64,000 bases of DNA from contig CM070603.1 in the NCBI GenBank assembly GCA_036346395.1, positions 54,604,868 through 54,668,867 on the forward strand, read 5' to 3'. The notes below the pieces were generated by a model. The model was not told where the DNA came from, did not search any database, and saw nothing but the letters and a program-made list of their open reading frames with translations. The DNA is from Hsuehochloa calcarea (Eukaryota; Streptophyta; Magnoliopsida; Poales; Poaceae). A program made the translations under genes and the position numbers. This document shows positions 1-9,867 of this stretch, in pieces. Position 1 is the first letter of the stretch, and each line of letters begins with the position of its first letter.

Positions 1-449
1 TGTCTTGGTAATCTGCTACACATCCCAATTCCCAAGTATCAGCAAGTTTTTTGTGTCTCTTGCATGTGGGGGGTGGGGGGCTTAGTGGAATTTAAAATGC
101 TAGAATTCAACACTAACTCAGGTAAAACCGATCCAACTTGTTTATACTTTAGCGAGACTTGGGTTGAACTGCTGGAAATTTCATTATTAGGTCCATTGTA
201 TCGCTATCATGTATCTGCCCTGGTTAGCACTGTTTTCAGAACCATGGTCAAGAGGAGGGGACCTCCACTTAGTGGAGATGTGGTGTTAGGTTTTTCTTTA
301 TGCTGCATGCTTTTGGAAAAGAGGGCGTTGGGTGGTGCTTCCTCCATATATGCAGTTTTGTGGATCTTATTTTGTTGTAAAAAATAGAGAATTTTGTTGG
401 ACACTATTTCTGCGGTTAAATGTTGAGTTTAATGTTAGTGATGGAACAG
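1..449 (+). other. Upstream intron of TGD2 gene (no exon recognised)
   Basis: No coding exon is recognisable here. The reading frame of the following exon meets a TAA at 417-419, so the exon cannot start before 420. The likely acceptor is the AG at 448-449. Open frames in this stretch show no similarity to TGD2 or any other protein I know, so I read it as intron of the gene whose 5' part lies left of the window. Confidence 0.6.
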
Positions 450-1309
450 GTTGAAGCCTTAGCTGAAGAAATTCAACCTTTGCTCTCTGAGGTTCGCAAT
501 AGTGATCTGCTGAAGGATGTGGAGACTATAGCTAAAGGCCTGGCTGACGCATCCAGCGATTTAAGGTACTGCTGGAATGCATTGCAATCTAATAAATATT
601 CTTTACATAGATTTGATCTAGAACATCTTTTTGTTGAACGCTTTTAGAGTACATAGATTTGATCTAGAACATCTTTTTGTTGAACACGTTTAGAGTGAGA
701 CTCACGATCATCATTAATATGAAGCGGATAATCTGATAAACCATCAAGCTGTAACTTGTTCATATCCTGGAGAGCTTACAAGGTTATAGGGTCCGAGACT
801 CCGAGTTAAAGTTTTGTTAGAATGAAGCTTATGCGCATAGCTGAATTGGAAGTCCCGAGTACTTGCTGTATTTTTTTCTTCTTATAATGCTTGAAAGTTT
901 TATAATAAGCCATGCTCCACAATGTGTACTGTAGCATAATATTAGTATCTCTATAATCTACTAGGAGTAAATGCGACGATAGATGCTTCACTTCTCTTAT
1001 GCTACCTTGCAGAAGGTTGAAATCTTCCATGCTTACCCCTGAGAGCACTGATCTGATCAAGCAGTCTATTTTCACCCTTATATTTACCCTGAAGAATATT
1101 GAGGTTCGTATTCACCACCCCCCCTTCTTTTTTTTTGGTCAAGTTTTTACTTCTGGAACAGAAGATCAGGCTGACAAGAAGGTGTTTGCATGTGCTGTGT
1201 CCTTGCTTACTTTCAGAGTATCAGCTCAGACATCTCTGGTTTCACCAGTGACGAGGCGACTAGGCGGAACATCAAACTGCTGATCAAGTCTCTTAGCAGA
1301 CTACTGTGA
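450..1309 (+). CDS. TGD2: TGD2-like protein, C-terminal exons (partial)
   Basis: Last three exons of a homologue of TRIGALACTOSYLDIACYLGLYCEROL 2. TGD2 is the MCE-type substrate-binding subunit of the TGD1/2/3 ABC complex, which brings ER-derived lipid across the inner chloroplast envelope. I join 450-565, 1013-1103 and 1217-1309: 300 nt, 99 residues plus TGA. Seen in order: a helical stretch with EEIQPLLSEVRNSDLLKD, then SSMLTPESTDLIKQS and IFTLIFTLKNIE, then SISSDISGFTSDEATRRN and a final KSLSRLL. All three match the conserved TGD2 tail. Junction phases agree and donors and acceptors are GT/AG. The first acceptor is poor in pyrimidines, so its exact position is the weakest call. The usual Gly of the GFTGDEATRR motif is Ser here. 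The MCE domain and transit peptide lie outside the window. Confidence 0.88.
605..696 (+). repeat. 46-bp tandem duplication in a TGD2 intron
   Basis: Two adjacent copies, 605-650 and 651-696, begin acatagatttgatctagaac and end tagagt. They differ only by small changes near the end. They lie in the intron between the first two TGD2 exons seen here, so they do not affect the protein. Confidence 0.9.
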
Positions 1310-1769
1310 TCGCTGAGTGGAATAACAAGGGGATATTACCTTTCTGTGTCTAGAGGCGATGAAGCGGGAAATTATTGGTAGAGTAGGCTGTCTTGACGAG
1401 ATTGAGGCAATCTTTTGGGATAGAGAAGCCAATATTTGACAAGGTTTGGATTAGTGGGATTAATCTCCGTTGGTTTTGGTCCGAGTTTTCTGCATTAATT
1501 CTTGGCATTGAAAAAAGCAAAAAAAGAGGCCCATTTTTGTCAATAGCACCTTACAGGTCTGGTTGAGCAGGTGTAATCAAGGAATACAGTAAAGATTCGT
1601 TGCTCGCCGCTTTCTTGTTTTGTTTGTGCCACTCCACTCCCTAAAACTAGCGGTTTTGTTTTTGTTGATCGGTGGTTCTTGTATGGCGAATTGGCGATGG
1701 CATGTGAAGCAAGCGTACGTACTAATTGTATTGCTCGCCCGATCACTATGAGTCGATCAGTCGATTTCG
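1310..1769 (+). other. TGD2 3' UTR and flank
   Basis: AT-leaning sequence after the TGA at 1307-1309. It should contain the 3' UTR. I see no clear AATAAA and no coding potential. The gypsy relic starts at roughly 1770. Confidence 0.5.
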
Positions 1770-4700
1770 ATTGTGAATCGAACCCACCATCAACAAGCCT
1801 GTCGGGTCAATCGAGTGTTAGTTGATGGTGGTAGTTCTTTAAACATATTATTTACTAAAGCCACGGGCGAGATGCAAGTACCGGGACAAAGGTAAGGCGG
1901 TGCGATATTCCTTTCATGGAATCGTCATCGGTCTTGACCAAACCCATTGGCCAAGTTTCTCTTCCTTTAACATTTGGCTCACCAAGTAATTTCGTGATCG
2001 GAGAAAGTCTCCTTTGATGTGGTCGATTTCGTCATTTGATATAACGCCATACTCTGGACGACCAACTTTGGCAAAATTCTTAATGGCTACTCATTATGGG
2101 TATCAATGTCTTAAGATGCAGTGTCTCAAAGGAGTGATCACAATTCAATGTGACAAAAGATGGCGTATAGGCAGCGGCCGTCGATCCTCGAGATGGTTGG
2201 TCAAATACCAACTTCGCGACCGACTAGCAAGTCGAAGCCTCAAAGTGCGACTCAAAGACGACCGAATTGTCAAAGAGGTTCCTCCGACGCGAGAGAAACC
2301 CTCGAAGGCTGTTCGCATTGGGAGACTTCCGATCCCAAATAGGAAGGCGCCCTCATTACCTTCCTCCGAGCTAACGGATGTCTTGGCGTGGCAAGCATCC
2401 GACATGCCGGAGTCCCGGGAAGGTGATCGAGCGAGTGCTAGCTTTACTACCGATAAAGTACCGTAAAACAAAATTACGAGATTTGCCCCGATCGATTTAG
2501 ATGCTATTAAATCGAAATGGATAAGCTACTAAAGCGGGCTTTATAAGAGAAGTCAATCACCCAGTGGTTGGCTAACCTGTAATGGTCAAAAAGTCAAGCC
2601 AAGAAATGGCGTGTGCGTGACTTTACAGATCTTAATAAAGCTTGTCCAAAAGATGATTTCCCTTTACCTCGTGATTGATCAGTGATTCTCTGCGGGTTGT
2701 GAAATATTGAGTTTTTAGATGCATATTCGGTTATCACCAGATCAATATGTGTCTAAGCGATGAAAAAGACCGCATTCATTACTCCATTTGGTACCTTTTG
2801 TTATATCAAAATGCCATTTGGTCTAAAGAATGCTGGTGCTTCTTTTCAGCTTAATGCAATCGACTTTTCATCTCAATTAAGTAGGAATTTGGAAGCCTAT
2901 GTTGATGACCTAGTCGTAAAAAGCATTAAGAGACTTAATCATATCAGCGACCTACAAGAAACATTCGACAACCTCGAAAGCACCATTTAAAACTTAATCC
3001 AGAGAAGTGTGTGTTTGGAATTTCTTGAGGAAAATTGCTTGGATTCCTAGTATCCGAGCGAGGAATCGAAGCAAATCTGAAAAATAAGGCCATCCTCCAG
3101 ATGCGACCTCCAAACACAAAAGAGAAGTCGAGAAACTCACTTTGGGTGCATGGCGGCTTTAAGTCGTTTCATCGCCGCGACTAGGAGAAAAAGGACTACC
3201 TTTCTTTAAACTTCTCGAGAGACATGAAGGTTTTGAGTGGTCGAGCGAGGCAAACATTGCCTTTGAGGATGTCAAGTATCTTTCGAGTGCTCCCTGTTGG
3301 TTTCTCCAAAGCGGTAAGAGGCGCTCTTAATTTACCTAGCCGCCACGCCACAGCAGCGAAAGCGCAGATCGGTCGTAGAGCGTGAAAGCGCACGGCCAGG
3401 TTTACTCACGTAGCGAAGTTTTACACGGCCTAAGGAGCGTTACCCCGGGTCCAAAAACTTCAGTATGCCCTCCTCATGTCTTCGAGAAGCTCGCGGCATT
3501 ATTTTGAGCGCACAAAATAGGCGTCGTCGAGTTTCCTTTAGGAGCAATCCTCCATAATAAGGAAGCAATGGGGCGCATGGCAAAATGGTCGTCGAACTTG
3601 GGGAGTTCGACCTTTCGTGTCCCGACGGCCATAAAATCCCGGATCTTGGCGGACTTTGTCGCCGAATGGACAAATCTGAACTGTTCGGGATCCCGATCAC
3701 GCATTCCCACGCACCGGTGGATGATGTACTTTGACGGTCACTTACTTTAAGTGGCTCGAAATCATAGTCTTTGGTATCTCCTACCGAGAAACCTTAAAGT
3801 ATGCCATACAATTAAACTTTGGTGCCACTAACAATGTGGCGTGTTTGCTAGGCGGCATACGAGTTCTCGATTAAATCGACTACTCGTGAGAGGAGACTCT
3901 CAACTAGTCGTGAATCAAATTGGGAAAGAGTACCAATGCTCTAACTCAACAATGGCTCGGTACTTATCAAGCTAAGCTAGAAAAACATTTTTAGGTTTCG
4001 AGGTACAATTTATCCCTCGAAAGGATAATTTCAGACCAACTTGCTCGGATGGCTTCTTCCCGATCCATAATACCAAAAGGAGTTTTCTTGGAGCAACTCC
4101 AAAACCGCGTCTCAGTCGAAGAACCGTAGACACCTCCTCTGAGATGGCCTCATTAGATTACGAGGATACGGATGACTCCCATCTCACGAGTATCTTTGCA
4201 AGGGTTCCAGCAGAAGATGATCTTGAGGCGGTCGATTATCCCAAAAACCAAAATGTATACTTTGGTTGAAGGAGTCCTCTATAAGCGAGGAACCCAAGGG
4301 ATACTCATGCGATGGCAAAGCGAAGGAATAACACTCCTTCACGATATACACGATGGCATCTGTGGGGCGCATGCTTCCTCTGAGAACATTAGTTGGTAAA
4401 GCCTTTCGACAAAGTTTTTCTTGCCCTCTGACCTGTCGATGCTAAAGAGGTGGTTAAAAAGTGTGTCCGATGTACAATTTCATGGTAGAGCAGATACACC
4501 AACCAAATTTCAAGCATTACAAACAATACCTCTTTCTTGCCTTTTGCGACACGGGGCTTGATATCCTAGGACCGCTTCCCAAAGCTCCGGGAGGTTTGAA
4601 TTCCTTTTGTGGCTATTGACACGTTCACAAAATGGATCGACTGAACTTATGAATGGATAACAGCGGGCGAAGAAAAAGGTTCATGATGAGAAGCGTAATT

Positions 4701-5400
4701 AGTCGATTTGGAGTACCAAGTCTGATAATTACGCACAATGTAAACAATTAAGTGCAAAATTTCGGAATTTTGCGGCGAGTTAGTACCAAGTTATGCTATG
4801 CTCTTGTTGCACATCCCCAAAGTAATGGGCGGTTGAGCGTGCAAGCGGCCAAATAATGCGAGGAATTAAAACTCGAGTCTTCGACCCGACTTGTTAAGCG
4901 CTCGGGCTTGGGTACAAGAATTACCTTCCATATTATGGGCGGTTCGTACAACCGAATCGGCAACAGGAGAAACACCATTTTTTCTAGTGTTCGGAGTCGA
5001 AGCCATGCTTCCTCGGAGCTAAAATGCGGTCGACACGAGTTGAAACCTTCAACAACTCGGACTCAGAACAACTTCGAGGATGACATTAACCTACTCGAAG
5101 AGAGGAGAAACCTAGCCTTAATTCGTTCGCGGTCTACCAACAAGCCTGGAGATACTATGATCGTAAGGTCCAACCTCGCGACCTTCTTTGTAGAGGTGAC
5201 TTGGTATTGAGGCTCGCCAATCCAAGTCTACTTAGGAATAAACTTTCCCTAAATGGGAAGGTCCTCTACACGATGGGTCGAAATAACTCGGCGTATTGTC
5301 GAACTAGCAATGGAAGATGGGCCTCTCAAACTCTTGGAACATCGATCAGATTCATAAATTCTATGTGTGGCCGATTTCTCAAGCAATAAAAGTCCGAGTT
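1770..5400 (+). pseudogene. Decayed Ty3/gypsy Tat-lineage pol
   Basis: A plant Ty3/gypsy polyprotein broken by many stops and frameshifts, with domains in the usual order. Aspartic protease at about 1818-1880 reads VLVDGGSSLNILFTKA. The protease-RT linker at 2030-2140 shows PYSGRPTLAKF. Reverse transcriptase at 2760-2990 has FGLKNAGASFQ and the catalytic YVDD of EAYVDDLVVKS. The RT/RNase H connection near 3450-3680 ends in AIKSRILADFVAEWT, followed by the RNase H start RWMMYFDG. Integrase pieces at 4380-4480 (two-Cys finger) and 4551-4600 read GLDILGPLPKAPGGLNSF. The C-terminal tail at 5195-5390 ends in the DGxPL-L-EH type motif. The DGGSSLNIL protease and the AIKS-LADFVAEWT signature are typical of the Tat/Retand branch. 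Gag and the 5' LTR are absent. It cannot make protein. Confidence 0.88.
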
Positions 5401-6720
5401 CTTTCTACTCTTTTTGCCTTATTTTCGAGTAGTGCTTTTTAATCTTTCGACTATGATATGAAAACACCGATTTTCTTTACAACGGCCAAAGCTTAGCAAA
5501 TCTATTCGGATTTAAACTTCTCCTCTCTCGCATGTGGTTCTCCACTAGAAGGAATTTCAAGCATTGACTCGTTACTCATTTTCTTTGCCACAAGATCAAA
5601 GAGCCCTGGTTCTATCCGATCGAAATGTTCTCAAAGCCAACTCTCTCAATCTTAGTCTATTTTTTCATCAATTCAAAAATATTCTAAGTAGAGTACACTT
5701 TCTTACATTTGTTAGACCACCTTTGATGTACTCGATTTGTTTTAAGCTGGTGAAGGAAGAAACACACCTAGTCGAAGTCTTTCCTCTCTCGCATGTGGTC
5801 ACGCCCACTAGAAGGAAACTTCCTAGCCATTTGCTCGATCTCCTACTTTTGCTCTTTGGAAAAGACTTATCAAGCGTTTAACTCAAGTTGTTTGTTCTTG
5901 GTTCGATTAAACTAGTCGGAAATGAAAACATCACCTAGTCGAAGCCTTTCCTTTCTCGCGACGTGGTCACGCCCACTAGAAGGAACTTCCTAGTGTCGAG
6001 TCGCTTTTACTCTTTCGACCGATTAGCTTGACAACCGTGTAACATAAGCTATAAGTTAAATAAACCTCTCTTTGTTTTCGAAAAACCTGTTTCAAACACT
6101 ATTTATTTAGATTGTCTAAACAATCTAAACAAATAGTCGAGAGCTAGGATAAAGTTATTAATTTGACTTCAATTCTTAGTCTTTCATTCGTCTTTCATTC
6201 GTTTATTATCTTTTGAGTTACTAACTACTCGACAAGATGATTTTCGTGAAATAAGCGGATCATATATTACTCATCAACAAAAATTGTCGCCTTACAAAGT
6301 AGTTACAAGATTACTCCAAAGGGAGAGCCTAGCTGCATTTCTCATACCACCTTTATAGCTGATGGATACAGTCGGTTTGATTGGTTTAACATTAAGGCGG
6401 GGATCTTGAGCTTTAAGTTTAGCGGCGTAACTTACAGCTGCTTTCGATTGCCTCCCTTATTGATTGAAATTTTGATTAGCCTTGAGTGCGTCACCATTTC
6501 TTGCAATTTTCCGACTTGTTCTCCAATAGTACTTGTGTGCGCACTATAGTATCTTCTCTCGGAGTTTTCCCCGAATGTGCTCAAAGCACATTGTTCGGAG
6601 AGTGATGTTGCCTTGAAGACTAGTCTTCATCGACTCCATCTCTGTTGGGTACAAGTCGAAGCTCTCGCTGACTTTTTGTTCTCGACCACTTGTTACAAAA
6701 AGAATAATCTGGTCAAACAA
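5401..6720 (+). mobile_element. Non-coding 3' region of the gypsy relic
   Basis: AT-rich stretch following the integrase tail, presumably the long 3' untranslated part typical of Tat elements. No ORF with recognisable similarity is seen. It holds three spaced copies of a short motif, annotated separately. The right boundary is not defined by an LTR end I could identify. Confidence 0.5.
5522..5993 (+). repeat. Three dispersed copies of a ~40-65 bp motif
   Basis: Copies at about 5522-5558, 5761-5825 and 5931-5993 share a core like cctctctcgcatgtggt then cactagaaggaa. The last two also share a leading acctagtcgaag and a trailing acttcctag. They lie in the 3' region of the decayed Tat element, where such elements often carry tandem repeats. 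Confidence 0.8.
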
Positions 6721-7203
6721 AAATACTTCTAGAGTGCTGCAGCTGTGTAAGTGTATGGCAGGAAGGAGCAGCGATCCGAACCAACATTAGAAACTTTCTT
6801 AGCGTGTCTTAATTGCGCAGTAGTGGAACAACGGGGTGAGCTGCTTCGACTTGGATTCGTTTGGAGTTGGGACACCTCACCTCACCTCACCTCACCCCAC
6901 CCGTGTAAAAATTCCTTAAAAAATAATAATCATGTACTGATGCTAACTAGGTAGATGTCACTACGACACGGACACGGCAGCTCTAGCTAATTCGATCGGG
7001 TTCAGGAGGACCAGCGTCTACACTCAAGACTCGGTGATCGATGGTTTGGTTGGATCTAGTAGGTTGCCTTGCCTTCTCTTGTGCTCACCGGCTACTGACC
7101 GTTTCAAGTTGAGAAATTCAGCTCGCGTCGCACGGACCTCCATTCATCTGAGTGGCCAGGCCTCCATCTCAATACTCTATACTTAGACTTGTCCCGTCAG
7201 TCC
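6721..7203 (+). other. Intergenic and promoter-side DNA upstream of OEP16
   Basis: No gene is seen. A CACCT pentamer is repeated about five times at 6874-6897. A GCTA tetranucleotide run lies just downstream of this region at about 7224-7243. The promoter of the following gene must be in the right half. Confidence 0.5.
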
Positions 7204-7212
7204 ATATATATA
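7204..7212 (+). promoter_or_regulatory. TATA box of OEP16 gene
   Basis: TATATATAG lies about 115 bp before the ATG at 7325, a normal distance for a plant TATA box with a 60-90 nt leader. It is the only strong TATA box in that interval. Confidence 0.55.
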
Positions 7213-7324
7213 GATACCCTGGCTTGCTAGCTAGCTAGCTAGAGTAAAGTTAATACATACAAGTACGACCATCATCTATCTATCCCTCGATCGATACATC
7301 TTCCAATATACCCAACCGGCCAAT

Positions 7325-8707
7325 ATGCCTCACGGCGGCTTCTCCGGCACCTTGACGTCGCCGAGGTTCGACTTCGCCGTCGACATGGGCCACCCCTTCC
7401 TCAACCGCACCGCCGACGGATTCCTCAAGATCGGCGCCGTATGCCCTTATTATCCCCTCTAGCTAGCTAGCTATATTAATTAATTAATTAATTAATTAAT
7501 CATGTTGTTGTTACCATGCATGCATCATGCATGCAGGTTGGTGCTTGCAAGGTCGCTGCTGAGGAGACCTTTGAGTGCCTCCACAGAGGTGCGTATAAAA
7601 CCTGCCTAGCCTGCATTCTCATATATATCTAATCCTACTCAACTTAATTACATCTTCTGTACTGTACATGTCATGCATCTAGCTAGCTTCTCGTATTAGC
7701 CCTCCATCTCTCAAATCGAGTACTAATTAAAAACAAACAAGCAACAACAACAACAACACAGACGAATCAAGGGATGCCCATGATTCATTCTACTCAATGA
7801 CGCAACCCAAGATCCATTGTACATGTGTCTAGTTTCTTGCTCATGAGACGTCATATAGATCTACTAGGTGATGTATAGCAGCTAGCTAATCTGCACTGCG
7901 AGAATAACAACCTAGCTACTGTATATTATATTATTCACGCATGCACGGGCACGGCATGTATATATAATTAACATGCTTTCTTAATTTGTTCTCTCCGCAG
8001 GGGACGTTTCAAAGCACAAAGTTGAGCATGCAGTAAGTATATATTTCCATTGCATGCATCGTTCCATTTACCCTTCTCAACTTGCCACTGTTATCCTAGA
8101 GGCAGTACAATTGCGACAGTATGCTAGTTGCTCCATCACATCTTGAAATAGGATCATATATATATATATGTACAAATGTGATCTTAATTCAACAGTATAC
8201 ATCTTCTAATGCAAAGAATTCTATACTCGATCATATGGATCATCGAGAACGTGCAGTACAAGTAAGGTTCGTGTTACTAATTAATGTTGAACTGAGATCA
8301 CGCACCTGTTGTGCACTGCACTTTGAGGAGAGATATATATATATATATATATAGGATAAATACTTTCTACTCCCGGGTGTAGTTACTCCCACCTCTGATA
8401 TACCACTTAAAAGAACTTGACATACTCCTTTATCACTTTGGGTATACTCATATACTAATTATAAGATATTCCAATGCGAACCACATGAAAAATTTGTAAG
8501 AAAGTCCTTAGTTTTTAGCATATTTTGTAAATACCTTCATATTTGCACTAAAAAGGAGTATGTCTAAAAATTTGTATATACCACCCTTGAAAATGTGTGA
8601 ATACCACCTAGGTGGTCTTATATACTGTGTACTACATATACATACTCTCGGTTGCATGTTGTGAGATACGGAATAGGGAGTAACTACTCCGGAGTAGGAA
8701 AAGGCTT

Positions 8708-8759
<52 letters not shown>

Positions 8760-9393
8760 GATGCTCTTCCGTGTACTGCATGCGTGCTAATGCCATGCTG
8801 AATTAACATGCAGCTGAAGAAAATGTGCAAGGAAGGCGCTTATTGGGGTAATTCATTCTCATATTACTCCACTTGATTTCTTTCAAAGCGAAGCACGTAC
8901 CTTTATTAATCCTTGACTCCTTGCGTGATTTTTTTTTCATGTTCATGCCTTGCTTTTGTTAACATATACCATATATACTACATTCAGGTACTATAGCTGG
9001 TGTGTATGTGGGCGTGGAGTATGGTATCGAAAGGGTCCGTGGTCACAGGGACTGGGTAATTCATGTTATATATATCGTCTGGCAATTAATTAAATAAAAT
9101 TTTCCAGGAACTTTCCTCCTAACTATCTGAACCTTGTGCCGAGGCTCAGGCCTGCTCATTCACATACGCCGCAGTCTGCTCATATGTTTTGTTTTGTTTT
9201 GTTCTTTTCTTGTTGTTGAAGAAATGTGTTGTGTTTGGTCTTGCAGAAGAACGCGATGCTTGGAGGCGCCGTAACCGGAGCTTTGGTGTCTGCGGTGAGC
9301 CACAACCATAGGCAGAACGTCGTCAAGAACGCCATCACTGGGGGAGCAATTGCAACCGCCGCAGAGTTCCTCAACTATATACCTCACACTTGA
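7325..9393 (+). CDS. OEP16: Outer envelope pore protein 16 (OEP16-1 type)
   Basis: Complete gene for OEP16, a four-helix channel of the PRAT/Tim17-22-23 superfamily in the chloroplast outer envelope. The family conducts amino acids and amines and has been linked to protochlorophyllide oxidoreductase import. Exons: 7325-7438, 7537-7588, 8001-8032, 8814-8847, 8988-9055, 9247-9393. The total is 447 nt, giving 148 residues, the usual family length. Visible landmarks are SPRFDFAVDMGHPFLNRT, ADGFLKIGAVGACKVAAEET, LKKMCKEGAYWG and GVYVGVEYGIERVRGHRDWK, then the glycine-rich AMLGGAVTGALVSA and GGAIATAAEFLNYI. The last three are membrane segments with the PRAT pattern. All introns are GT-AG and phases agree. 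Intron 3 (8033-8813) is enlarged by a MITE. Closest to the leaf-type OEP16-1 by my reading, rather than the seed form. Confidence 0.93.
8351..8712. mobile_element. MITE between two (TA)n runs in OEP16 intron 3
   Basis: The segment has imperfect terminal inverted repeats of about 38 bp. The left end reads ataggataaatactttctac and continues to agttactccc at 8390. The right arm at 8676-8712 is its complement, starting gggagtaactactccggagt. It is bounded by (TA)n on both sides (about 8332-8353 and 8710-8755), so the element sits inside a microsatellite. Rice Micron elements are known to target TA repeats in this way. Assignment to that family is an inference from the arrangement. There is no coding capacity. 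Confidence 0.7.
8710..8755. repeat. (TA)n microsatellite
   Basis: About 23 uninterrupted TA units directly abut the right end of the intron-3 MITE. A shorter run lies at its left end. Confidence 0.95.
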
Positions 9394-9434
9394 TCATGCA
9401 TTAATTTACAGTGCTTATATTAGCGTGCGACGGG

Positions 9435-9440
9435 AATAAA
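9435..9440 (+). terminator. Poly(A) signal of OEP16
   Basis: AATAAA, 42 bp after the OEP16 stop codon, is a plausible near-upstream polyadenylation element. Confidence 0.6.
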
Positions 9441-9867
9441 AACTTTCACAAGGAAGAATAAATTAAATCTTCTGTGATTGTTGATGCCATATGAATCAGA
9501 TCCCCTTTTATTTTCTTCTCCTATGTTATACTACAACCTTTTGCGTTGGTGCTCGCCTTAGCAATCGTTTTCCTTATCTTTGCCATCTGCGATGTTTGGC
9601 GCTGCGTCTCAAATGTTTCAGCTTTGCTTAAGCTGTGATTCCTTTTCTCTCCTCGGGTAATAATTGCGCACAAGTAAGTATCAATCGCTCGTTCAATCTC
9701 CGCCAGTGTTTTAGCTAGGAATGCAACGTAGTTGCGTCTGAATGTTGTTCAGAAAAGAGGTATCGTTTTCCATTAATTTCCTTATCCCTGTTGCTTTTAT
9801 TCGTCACTGTTTCCTTTTGTCATTGTTTTTTTTTTGTGATGTGATGGGTAAGCAAATCACCTTAAAC
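9441..9867. other. Intergenic DNA, nothing recognised
   Basis: End of the OEP16 3' UTR and flanking sequence. No ORF, RNA gene or repeat is recognised. It ends at the target-site duplication agcta (9868-9872) of the next element. Confidence 0.5.

Noticed and set aside
64..387. 107-codon plus-strand ORF at the left edge
   Set aside because: It has no similarity to TGD2 or other proteins, and a stop in the frame of the next exon separates them. Best read as intron.
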